Assembly (NCBI GenBank): GCA_016744065.1
Contig: JADGFA010000040.1
Location: forward strand, 1 to 38,141
Length of the DNA: 38,141 nt
Source of the DNA: Gammaproteobacteria bacterium
GTDB taxonomy: Bacteria > Pseudomonadota > Gammaproteobacteria > SZUA-229
Direction of reading: 5' to 3'
Positions 17,598 to 24,661 of this stretch are shown one piece after another. The stretch's first letter is position 1. Each line of letters starts with the position of its first letter. The notes under the pieces are model-generated. The model saw only the letters and a list, made by a program, of their open reading frames with translations. It was not told the DNA's origin and did no database searches. Made by a program: the position numbers and the translations under genes.

Positions 17598-18844
17598 TGT
17601 TTATCCGGCTCGCGTTAAAAAGCTTATTAAATCGTAAAGGTTCTGTTTTACTGACACTCATGGCAATGACGGTTAGTATTTTTGTATTACTGGGTGTAGA
17701 GCATATTCGTAACCAGGCTCAGGATAGTTTTAACAGTACCGTGTCAGGTGTTGACCTTATCGTTGGCGCAAGAACCGGCGGCCTTAATTTATTACTATAT
17801 TCTGTGTTCCGTATTGGTTCACCAACAAATAATATTAGCTGGGATTCTTTTCAGAAAATTGCACATCAACCAAAAGTCGCATGGGCTATTCCTGTCTCAT
17901 TAGGGGATTCACATAAAGGCTACCGTGTAATGGGGACAACGGCAGCTTATTTTAAGCACTTCAGTTACGCTAATCAGCACAAACTTGATTTTGCTAAAGG
18001 CAAAGCATTTAGTGATATCTTTGATGTGGTACTGGGTTCAGAGGTGGCAAAGCAGTTGGGTTACTCATTAGGGGATAAAGTTATACTGGCACATGGAATT
18101 GCTAAAACCAGTTTCAGTATGCATGACGACAAACCCTTCAGGGTTGTGGGTATTTTGTCTGCTACCGGTACACCGGTTGACCAAACATTACATGTGAGCT
18201 TACAAGGCATAGAGGCAATTCATATTGATTGGCAGCACGGTGTTAAACTTGCGAAAAGCACGGTGACGCCAGAACAGCTTAAACAACTAACACTTGAGCC
18301 CAAAAACATCACCGCATTTATGCTGGGTTTAAAATCCAGGCTAGCTGTGTTTAGTGTTCAACGAAATATCAATAATTTCTCAGCCGAACCATTAACAGCT
18401 ATTCTTCCGGGAGTTGCGTTATCTGAGTTATGGCAAATGATGGGGATGCTGGAAAATACATTACGTTTGATATCGGTACTTATTCTGTTGTCAGCACTAT
18501 TGGGTTTAAGTGCAATGATGCTGGCATCCATTCGTGAGCGACGACATGAAGTTCAATTGCTCAGGGTAATTGGCGCACCACCTATTTTTATTTTTTTAAT
18601 GATAGAGCTAGAGGCATTATTAATCTGTTTACTTAGTACTGGGTTAGCTACTGCATTGCTTTACCTTAGCCTTGTAATAGCAAGTGATTTTTTAACATCA
18701 GGTTTTGGCTTGCATATCAGTATAAATATACTGTCGGGAAACAACATACTTCTAATATTAATAGTTATTTCTTTAACTATCTTAGCAGCAGCTATTCCTT
18801 CGTTAAGTGCATATAAAAATGCTAAAAAAGATGGTATCCACTGA
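17597..18844 (+). CDS. FtsX/MacB-type ABC permease, linked to zinc system
   Basis: 415 residues from ATG 17597, which overlaps the ATPase stop; a GTG one codon earlier is possible. TM1 at about 18-38 (VLLTLMAMTVSIFVLLGV), then a large periplasmic domain beginning with FNSTVSGVDLIVGARTGGLNLLLYSVFRIG, then three TMs from about 290 with SIRERRHEVQLLRVIGAPP between TM2 and TM3, the signature of FtsX permeases. The GARTGG segment is typical of the permeases found with DUF2796/DUF3299 genes. Translational coupling implies one complex with the ATPase. Confidence 0.9.
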   Translation: MFIRLALKSLLNRKGSVLLTLMAMTVSIFVLLGVEHIRNQAQDSFNSTVSGVDLIVGARTGGLNLLLYSVFRIGSPTNNISWDSFQKIAHQPKVAWAIPVSLGDSHKGYRVMGTTAAYFKHFSYANQHKLDFAKGKAFSDIFDVVLGSEVAKQLGYSLGDKVILAHGIAKTSFSMHDDKPFRVVGILSATGTPVDQTLHVSLQGIEAIHIDWQHGVKLAKSTVTPEQLKQLTLEPKNITAFMLGLKSRLAVFSVQRNINNFSAEPLTAILPGVALSELWQMMGMLENTLRLISVLILLSALLGLSAMMLASIRERRHEVQLLRVIGAPPIFIFLMIELEALLICLLSTGLATALLYLSLVIASDFLTSGFGLHISINILSGNNILLILIVISLTILAAAIPSLSAYKNAKKDGIH

Positions 18845-19685
18845 TTTGACCTAATTATGGAAACCGATAATCAACAACAATCATTGTATAAAATCATCTT
18901 TCATGGGGAAGGGCTTTTGATGGTTCGCTAATAAACAAAGCGAGCGTAATATGAGTGTTCGCTTAAGTAAGGGCGTAATTAGGAATTCTTGACAGTCTAC
19001 GTTTGTCTATAATAACCGCCGCAGAATGGTTGAATATATATTTTCTGGGAGGGGTTACAGGAAAAGGGATAGGGCTCATTAGGTGTATTTTGGGGTACCA
19101 AACAACAGCGAACTTAATAAACGCGTATTTGCATTACCAGTATTCCAGTGGCATAAACTCTGATTTTTAATAAAATAAGCATAAAGTGTGCGTCCGAATA
19201 AATAACGAAATCTAACATATAAGAAAATCCAATAAAATCAATAGCATAATAAATAATATTTCAAGAAATATTCACAATTTTAAAAAGCTAGTTAGATGTA
19301 CTGGCTAAAACAACAGAATTCAAGAAAAGTTGCTAATTAGATGAACACTTTCGTTAATAGAGGTTGATCAAATAATGTTTGGGAGAAGTTTGCAACGTAT
19401 AGTAGTTATTCAGTAATTTCTAATAGATATCTGCTTACAGCGTGATTGACTCCAGAAGTAACGTAAGAAATTTTATATGTCAGCTCTTTTTAATAGCAGA
19501 CGTTCACAAAATGGATGGATCAGGCAGAAAACACCACAAAGGCGACGTTGGAGATGTATCACTAATGGTGAAAATTTAGTCATAAGCGGACCTTCGTATT
19601 AGGTTGCAGTAATCGTGCTCTGTTTTCGATTGTTAAAATTCCCACAACAATCCAGAGCTCCATTACTATTAGTTCTTTAATTTGC
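18845..19685. other. 840-bp stretch without a recognisable gene
   Basis: No open frame above 60 codons and no coding-like frame was recognised. It contains short inverted TCGCT/AGCGA repeats near 18930-18970 and a promoter-like TTGACA/TATAAT pair at 18989-19013 with only 13 bp spacing. It probably represents decayed flank beside the broken genes next to the transposon. Confidence 0.5.
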
Positions 19686-19991
19686 TTATTGCAAACCCTC
19701 AGGATTCAATTCATCCGGAACAAATTCGAGAATATCACCTGGCTGACATTCCAAAATCTGACAGATTTTCTCCAGTGTAGAGAATCGTACGCCCTTAACT
19801 TTACCCGTGCGCAGCAGTGATAAGCTCTGTATAGTAAGAACTATACTGCTTATCGATCTATGAGTATGCAGGTTGGGCTTCGGTATATAGAAATGAATAT
19901 ACAGCTTTATAAAAACCTTGTAAATCAAATGAATCAAAGAAAAAATGCGGCTGAATATGTACTTAAAAACATACAGGAAAAACCATGACAC
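19686..19991 (-). pseudogene. 5'-damaged YozG-type Cro/CI helix-turn-helix regulator
   Basis: The last ~48 residues are a clear Cro/CI-type regulator: LTIQSLSLLRTGKVKGVRFS, TLEKICQILECQPGDILEF. This family normally has about 25 more residues of the first HTH helices before this block. Here the in-frame N-terminal part is a Phe/Ile/Tyr-rich stretch (residues 1-40) that reads like the antisense of AT-rich DNA and has no relation to the family. I infer that the 5' end has been replaced or lost and that the assigned start is not genuine. A 7-bp inverted repeat GTATAGT/ACTATAC (19829-19846) sits just where homology ends. Confidence 0.6.
19860..19988 (+). CDS. Possible 42-codon gene coupled to the next one
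   Basis: ATG 19860 opens a 42-residue frame (MSMQVGLRYIEMNIQLYKNL then a Asn/Gln/Lys-rich helical tail ending NIQEKP) whose TGA overlaps the ATG of the membrane protein at 19985. The coupling is suggestive. The ribosome site is poor and no family is recognised, so it may be chance. Confidence 0.3.
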   Translation: MSMQVGLRYIEMNIQLYKNLVNQMNQRKNAAEYVLKNIQEKP

Positions 19992-20366
19992 AGGAAGAAA
20001 TAGATGAACTAAAGATTAATAGGCAAGCAAATCTATTACTCTATAGCGAATACAATAAAACATTACGTGCATGGCTTGTTGCATATGGAATCGCTGTCCC
20101 AGCTTTATTTATTACTAGCAAAGATGCTAAAGAATTTCTAACCATGTTAGCAAACCATGAAACTATAATAGTGATTTTCCTGCTAGGTATGGCGTCTCAA
20201 ATCATGATTGCTTTTGTTAATAAATTTGTCTCATGGTCTGCCTACCATAGAGATGATTGTATAATTAATGGGCTGAACTGTAACAGTTTTGTAGAAAGGC
20301 TGGCTTCTATTGAAAATTCAATATGGATTGATCTTGTTTTTGATGTGCTCGCAATACTCTGTTTTA
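19985..20366 (+). pseudogene. Small membrane protein truncated by the transposon left end
   Basis: 127 native codons, then the frame runs into the transposon inverted repeat and reads 14 residues of it (from RGFVPISTK) before a stop at 20408-20410. Two clear membrane spans (LVAYGIAVPALFI and IIVIFLLGMASQIMIAF) and the beginning of a third (IDLVFDVLAILCF) that is cut by the insertion. Family not recognised. The 3' remainder is not found at the other transposon end, where an unrelated soluble protein is cut instead. Confidence 0.75.
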
Positions 20367-20408
20367 GGGGGTTTGTGCCCATTTCTACGAAAAGTTCCAG
20401 ATTCCTCT
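20367..20408 (+). repeat. Transposon left terminal inverted repeat (IRL)
   Basis: 42 bp beginning GGGGGTTTGTGCCC and ending AGATTCCTCT, identical in inverted orientation to 34453-34494. The outer bases TA are shared as well. Tn3-family ends characteristically begin with GGGG and are 38-48 bp long. Confidence 0.95.
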
Positions 20409-20459
20409 GAGAGCCTGATTACACATGGCTTATAGAGATTAGTGATTTTGCAGTAATGT

Positions 20460-21509
20460 CTACATACTTTCTTGAAGCTGCTTAAATTGCCCTTGTAGCA
20501 TAGCTTTTTCCTGGAGAATGATCTTGTTTTCATCGTCCTGCATTGAAAGCTTATCATTGGTATTGGATAGCACTATTTTTAATTGTTCAACTTCATGTTC
20601 TAACAATCGTTTAGCTGTCTGAAATTTAGTGTTTTCAGTAAAAAGTGTACTACATTTGGAATCCAGGTCCTGATTACCTTGTTGGAGTGTTACCAAATGG
20701 TTATCTTTTGTCTCCAGCTTCAGAGTTAAGTCGTTGGAATTTAGTTTCTGCGCCTGTAATATTTCTTTTGTCTGATTCAGATCACTGTCGAGTTGTTTAA
20801 CCTGTTCGCTCAACGTTAGTTTTTCAGTCGCTAATTGTTCAGATCGTTTGAGCTCAATATTAAGCTGCTGGCTTACACCATAAATTCGTTGTTCCAGCTG
20901 TTGCTTGTTGCTCTGGTATTGTTCGCGTTCCAGCTTCCGGTCTTCTGCCGCCTGTGTTTGGTAGTGCTCAAAGTTTTCCCTGATATGTCGGGTTTCTTGC
21001 TTTTGTTCGTTTATGTCTGTTTTGGCCTGGTCTAACTGTGTAGCCAAGGCCTCATTATCAGACGTTAATCGAGCCACTACAATATGCTCTGTCTCTAGCC
21101 GATTCCTCAGTTCAATATTCTCAGTTTTATCTAATTCCAGCTGTATTTTCAGCTGATTATTGTCTTTTTTAAGCTGCTCTATTTGTGCTGTGGCCACTGC
21201 GAGTTTATCTTTGGTTTTCGAGATCTGTGCCTGGCTGTCGGTCATGGCCTGCTCGATTTTTACCTCAGCTGATTGATGCAATCGGTCATGAATGCCTTTA
21301 ACTGCCTTCAATATATCATCAGATAAACCAGAGGCATCAACTACCTGACCTTGCTCAGTCTTCCATTGTTTAAGTAGCGGTGCAATAGTGCTTTTGCTGC
21401 CAGTGCCTAGATGTGCCAGCACACGATCAACAGTAGGGTTATGGCCTTTATCTTGAATTGCTTGTGCTGCTTTAGTTACATCGATGAAATTTATACCTGC
21501 GCGTGCCAT
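20460..21509 (-). CDS. tnpT: TnpT-like cointegrate-resolution protein, KfrA-type N-domain with long coiled coil
   Basis: 349 residues. Residues 1-55 are a KfrA-type DNA-binding domain (INFIDVTKAAQAIQDKGHNP, VDRVLAHLGTGSKSTIAPLL). From about 75 to the end it is an almost unbroken heptad-rich coiled coil (Gln/Lys/Glu/Leu). In Tn4651 and Tn5041, TnpT of this build and length is an auxiliary factor that binds the res site and helps TnpS resolve cointegrates. It is divergent from the recombinase across a 213-bp region with palindromes, and lies 50 bp inside IRL. It probably also represses its own promoter through the palindrome at 21535-21553. Confidence 0.87.
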   Translation of the reverse strand: MARAGINFIDVTKAAQAIQDKGHNPTVDRVLAHLGTGSKSTIAPLLKQWKTEQGQVVDASGLSDDILKAVKGIHDRLHQSAEVKIEQAMTDSQAQISKTKDKLAVATAQIEQLKKDNNQLKIQLELDKTENIELRNRLETEHIVVARLTSDNEALATQLDQAKTDINEQKQETRHIRENFEHYQTQAAEDRKLEREQYQSNKQQLEQRIYGVSQQLNIELKRSEQLATEKLTLSEQVKQLDSDLNQTKEILQAQKLNSNDLTLKLETKDNHLVTLQQGNQDLDSKCSTLFTENTKFQTAKRLLEHEVEQLKIVLSNTNDKLSMQDDENKIILQEKAMLQGQFKQLQESM

Positions 21510-21534
21510 GGAAGCCTCATTAAATTTAGTAACG

Positions 21535-21553
21535 TATTATGTAATACATAATA
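21535..21553. promoter_or_regulatory. Perfect 19-bp palindrome, likely TnpT operator
   Basis: TATTATGTA, one central base, TACATAATA. It lies 26 bp upstream of the tnpT start, in its likely promoter. KfrA-type proteins bind palindromes in their own promoters, so this is a candidate site. Binding is inferred. Confidence 0.55.
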
Positions 21554-21595
21554 TTATCCTTATAATACACCTAAATCAAATATTTAAATAATTGA

Positions 21596-21633
21596 TTATA
21601 GCCTTCGATAATCAGGTTTATAGAAGGCTATAA
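21596..21633. other. Candidate res core (TnpS crossover site)
   Basis: Perfect 11-bp inverted arms TTATAGCCTTC (21596-21606) and GAAGGCTATAA (21623-21633) around a 16-bp spacer, in the intergenic region between tnpT and tnpS. Paired arms around a spacer are what a tyrosine recombinase core site looks like, and in Tn4651-type elements the core lies between these two genes. Confidence 0.65.
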
Positions 21634-21722
21634 GGGAATCTGTTAAACTCACCCTGTGTAACTTTATTACAAACACTACAATTGAGCGCCCAACTCCAAA
21701 TAACACTAAGATAAAGACTGAT

Positions 21723-22736
21723 ATGCAAAATCGTGATAACACTGAATACCGTACTGATATTACAGCTACAGAACCGGACAGACTGCCAATAGCAGAATTG
21801 CAGGCACGTCATAAGCGTTATATTCATGCGGCAACCTCTGAAAATACCCGTAAAACATACCAGTCAGCTGTGCGACATTTCGAACGTTGGGGAGGCCTTT
21901 TGCCCACTGACGTTACAACCCTGATTAGATACTTGCTTGAACATGCAGAGAGTCTAAACCCACGAACATTAAATGTACGACTCACTGCATTGAGTCAATG
22001 GCATCAGTCCCAGGGATTTAATGACCCCTGTAGTAAACCAGAAGTACGTAAAACACTAAAAGGCATTCAAAGAACGCACGGTAAGCCAAAACGAAAAGCG
22101 AAAGCACTGCGTCTTGAGCACTTGGCTGAGATGCTTAATTATCTATATGCAAAACCAGACTCAAATAAAAAATTACGTGATCTTGCTATTGTGCAGGTCG
22201 GTTTTTTTGGTGCATTTCGACGCAGCGAACTCGTGAATATTCAGGTTACTGATCTTTCATGGGAACCAGAAGGTCTCATTATTCATTTACCTAAGTCTAA
22301 AACAGACCAAGATGGTCAAGGCATGACAAGAGCGATACCATATGGGCATGACCTAGTCTGTCCAGTGAATGCGCTTAAAAACTGGCTATCCTATTCGGGT
22401 ATCGAAACCGGTTTTGTTTTTCGGCCTATCAATCGCTGGGACCAGGTCAAAATCAAAGCGCTTATACCGAGCGCCATAAATGATCTTTTAAAATCAATCG
22501 GTAGTGCTTGTGAGTTTGATTTCGTACTCGATTTAAGCAGCCATAGCTTTAGACGCGGCTTATCTACCTCTGCTGCTCGTGAGGGGGTAGATTTTGAATC
22601 TATTAAAAATCAGGGAGGCTGGAAGTCGGATGCTATGGTATCTGAGTATATCGATGAGGGTCGTATGTTTGAAAATAATGCAGCGCTATCATTATTCAAT
22701 AGTGTTGCTTCTTTAATGAGGTCAAATCACAACTAA
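21723..22736 (+). CDS. tnpS: TnpS-like tyrosine recombinase (cointegrate resolvase)
   Basis: 337 residues. N-terminal core-binding SAM-like domain about 30-125 (TSENTRKTYQSAVRHFERWG), catalytic domain from about 130. Catalytic residues visible: Arg in FFGAFRRSELVNI, the His-x-x-Arg box as SHSFRRGL, Trp in QGGWKS in place of the second His, and the nucleophile Tyr in MVSEYIDEG. Length and divergent pairing with a KfrA-like coiled-coil gene match TnpS of the Tn4651 subgroup, which resolves cointegrates instead of a serine resolvase. Phage integrase is the alternative family name, but the transposon context decides. Confidence 0.9.
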   Translation: MQNRDNTEYRTDITATEPDRLPIAELQARHKRYIHAATSENTRKTYQSAVRHFERWGGLLPTDVTTLIRYLLEHAESLNPRTLNVRLTALSQWHQSQGFNDPCSKPEVRKTLKGIQRTHGKPKRKAKALRLEHLAEMLNYLYAKPDSNKKLRDLAIVQVGFFGAFRRSELVNIQVTDLSWEPEGLIIHLPKSKTDQDGQGMTRAIPYGHDLVCPVNALKNWLSYSGIETGFVFRPINRWDQVKIKALIPSAINDLLKSIGSACEFDFVLDLSSHSFRRGLSTSAAREGVDFESIKNQGGWKSDAMVSEYIDEGRMFENNAALSLFNSVASLMRSNHN

Positions 22737-22775
22737 TAATTAATCCACTTTATAGTGAAATATCTGATCATCTGC

Positions 22776-22797
22776 TATAATGGATATACATTGTATA
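22776..22797 (+). promoter_or_regulatory. Promoter -10 and operator of the toxin-antitoxin-like pair
   Basis: TATAAT at 22776-22781 is followed by the inverted repeat TATAC-ATT-GTATA (22785-22797), 18 bp before the AbrB-like start codon. A palindrome over the likely transcription start suits autoregulation by the AbrB-type protein. Confidence 0.5.
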
Positions 22798-22814
22798 GCC
22801 GTAGGTGATGAATA

Positions 22815-23264
22815 ATGAAAGCCAAGATAAGCGAATGGGGAAATAGCCATGGAATCAGAGTGACCGCTCCCATGCTGGATCATTTGAATGTAGAGCCTGG
22901 TGCTGAGCTCAACATCAAGCTGACTGATAAAGGCGTTGAGATAATGAAGAATGCACATTCACAGGAATATGTGACAACTGTCGCTCAGGAAACCATTGAT
23001 GGATTACTGGCTACAAGTGAACCCGTTAAAATAGTTGATGATCCTTATGCAGAATCAGACATCGGCTATATGGTTATCACTGTAAACCCATGCAAACCTG
23101 TTCTGCGTGAAGTTCCGTTAGAAACACCCGGTAGTTTCAAAACACTGACGGATGCAAAAGAAGCCGCCAGGCAGGTTATTCAAAACGCCATTGCTGATGC
23201 AAAAGAATCCTTAACCGAACTTCGCCAGATTGGTGTTGAAAATATTACCTACATCGCACTATGA
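22815..23264 (+). CDS. AbrB/MazE-type DNA-binding protein, putative antitoxin
   Basis: 149 residues. Residues 1-45 are a SpoVT/AbrB swapped-hairpin domain (KISEWGNSHGIRVTAPMLDH, VEPGAELNIKL), the MazE type. The rest is an uncharacterised domain, about 45-149, with an acidic N part and a C-terminal helix plus strand (KEAARQVIQNAIADAKESLT). AGGTGA eight bases upstream supports the ATG. Its stop overlaps the next start (ATGA), implying translational coupling with the nucleotidyltransferase. Pairing suggests an antitoxin that neutralises the downstream enzyme and represses the operon; this is inferred. Confidence 0.78.
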   Translation: MKAKISEWGNSHGIRVTAPMLDHLNVEPGAELNIKLTDKGVEIMKNAHSQEYVTTVAQETIDGLLATSEPVKIVDDPYAESDIGYMVITVNPCKPVLREVPLETPGSFKTLTDAKEAARQVIQNAIADAKESLTELRQIGVENITYIAL

Positions 23265-23899
23265 AAGAACAAATTGAAAACCTACAAAAATCTTTCGAAC
23301 TGTCCAGCCAACAGATAGATGATGCCGTAAACCCACTAGAGGTGGCAGCATTGTTTGAAAGTAAAAATGTATCCTATGTCCTGATCGGAGGACACATGCT
23401 CTCCTATTACACAGGTACGGCCAGGGCAACAGTGGATGTTGACTTTATCATTGGTGGTGCTGATTTTGAGCGTGCTTCCAAGGTAATTAATAAAGCCTAT
23501 GCACAGTTTAAACATAATAATCGAATTTACCATGTTACATACGACACTAAAAAACAGGCTAAAGACCCTGAGCGTATTGATCTAGTTAAAGATGGTTTCC
23601 CGCTGTTTAAAGCCGTTGTGCAAAAGTATTGTGTGACGTTAAGGTCAAAAAACCAAGTCATTAAAATCCCAACCATTGAAGCGGCAATTGCATTAAAATT
23701 TGCGGCTTCAATATCGCCCAATAGAGGCGATGAAAATAAACCCATTGATAACGCTGATTTAATGAGGCTTATACGCGCTACGCCCAACTTAAACGAACAG
23801 GCGCTTTTGGCATTGGGTGAGCTGGTTTATAGTGGTGGTGGCAAGGAGCTGTCAGCGGTTATAAGCGATGTAAGACAGGGAAAAATAATTAGCTTGTAA
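23261..23899 (+). CDS. Nucleotidyltransferase-fold protein, putative toxin
   Basis: 212 residues. The nucleotidyltransferase signature is present: GG at 43-44 (VLIGGHMLSYY) and Asp59-x-Asp61 in ATVDVDFIIGG, with a later IDLVKDG segment that may supply the third acid. It resembles AbiEii/MNT-like proteins in this core. Placement directly after an AbrB-like gene, with a 4-bp overlap, and beside the resolution genes of a Tn3-family transposon is the usual location of toxin-antitoxin modules in that family. Toxicity and target are not shown by sequence; it could also be a housekeeping-type nucleotidyltransferase. Confidence 0.75.
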   Translation: MKEQIENLQKSFELSSQQIDDAVNPLEVAALFESKNVSYVLIGGHMLSYYTGTARATVDVDFIIGGADFERASKVINKAYAQFKHNNRIYHVTYDTKKQAKDPERIDLVKDGFPLFKAVVQKYCVTLRSKNQVIKIPTIEAAIALKFAASISPNRGDENKPIDNADLMRLIRATPNLNEQALLALGELVYSGGGKELSAVISDVRQGKIISL

Positions 23900-24057
23900 A
23901 GATAAATACATATCAAGCAATGAGATGTTTCTATAGGATTCATTGCGGTACTGCCCTTAACTTCGAGCAGGAGGCTTACGGCCACCGATGAGAGGCAAAT
24001 AATGCAACACTCTCATTATTTTAATAGTGACGCACCTATAATGGATTTAATTAAATC

Positions 24058-24351
24058 TTAGCTGGATATTTTAGGTTTAATTTTAGTTTCCCTTGAAAGA
24101 ATTAATGCCAATTCTTTTCTAATAGGCATTATTGGTTTATGACTTACCATGTATTCACTAATCGTGTCAGGGTGAACTCGATACACACCTTTTTTGACAC
24201 GGAAAATAAATTTTATATGCGTAGCATGATACTGTCCTGTCTCAATTACAGCGGCAGGTAAAAATGAATTAATATAATCTGTTTTGATGTCAGGCCACCA
24301 TCTGATTTGTTCCCTTATGTCGTCCCCATAACCTGGAATGCCTATCGGGCT
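24058..24351 (-). pseudogene. Remnant of a gene, 97 codons, no start
   Basis: Reading leftward, the frame from 24351 to the stop at 24060-24058 gives a coding-like sequence: GIPGYGDDIREQIRWWPDIK, AAVIETGQYHATHIKFIFRV, YRVHPDTISEYMVSHKP. There is no ATG, GTG or TTG near its beginning, and two stops (TAA, TGA) lie directly upstream in frame, so it looks like the 3' part of a broken gene. Family not recognised. The end of homology coincides with the short direct repeats at 24342-24373, hinting at an old junction. Confidence 0.4.
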
Positions 24352-24487
24352 TCATTAGTCATTTCTATCGGGCATTCATAATTTGCGGATTACCAAAAAT
24401 GTGCATTGCGAGGTACAACTGCCCGTTTAAGGCGCAAACTGAGTTATTAAAATACAAAATTATCCCGTTAAAACAACAGTTTAATAA

Positions 24488-24504
24488 TTGGCACGGCTTT
24501 TGTA
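24488..24504 (+). promoter_or_regulatory. Sigma-54 (RpoN) promoter of the porin operon
   Basis: TTGGCACGGCTTTTGTA: TGGCACG with GG at 24490-24491 and the -12 element as GT at 24502-24503, N10 between. Only the -12 GC deviates (GT). Expected for nitrogen-controlled (NtrC-dependent) genes. Confidence 0.75.
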
Positions 24505-24531
24505 TAGTTAAATAACAGTTCTTTCTAATAT

Positions 24532-24602
24532 AGCGCCAATGTCGGTGTTTAAATACGCATTATACCTCAGATGGTTAACGTGCTTTAGGCAATGAGGCCT
24601 GA
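24532..24602 (+). promoter_or_regulatory. Candidate ANTAR RNA target in the porin leader
   Basis: Two hexaloop hairpins: AGCGCC-(AATGTC)-GGTGTT at 24532-24549 and TTAGGC-(AATGAG)-GCCTGA at 24585-24602. Both loops have A at position 1 and G at position 4, the bases recognised by ANTAR proteins such as NasR and EutV. A weak hairpin ATTCTC/GAGAAT follows, but no strong terminator was seen. Confidence 0.55.
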
Positions 24603-24661
24603 GAAACTCCTTTTACCCATTCTCATTTAGAGAATATTTTAAACTTGTTGAGGACAATCTT

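Larger units (their letters stand above)
23900..24661. other. Intergenic stretch between TA-like pair and porin
   Basis: Contains a GCAATGA/TCATTGC inverted repeat (23917-23946), an antisense gene fragment at 24058-24351, a 23-bp-period direct repeat CTATCGGGC (24342 and 24365), then the sigma-54 promoter and leader of the porin operon. Confidence 0.6.

Noticed and set aside
18989..19013. TTGACA followed by TATAAT, looking like a sigma-70 promoter
   Set aside because: The spacer is only 13 bp and no gene lies downstream on that strand for several hundred bases.
20367..20410. C-terminal 14 residues of the membrane protein starting at 19985
   Set aside because: They are a translation of the inverted repeat, not native sequence.
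23917..23946. GCAATGA/TCATTGC hairpin after the nucleotidyltransferase gene as a terminator
   Set aside because: Seven-bp stem with a 16-nt loop and no T run; too weak to call.
24342..24373. Two copies of CTATCGGGC as the start of a CRISPR or iteron array
   Set aside because: Only two short copies, 23 bp apart, with no further units.
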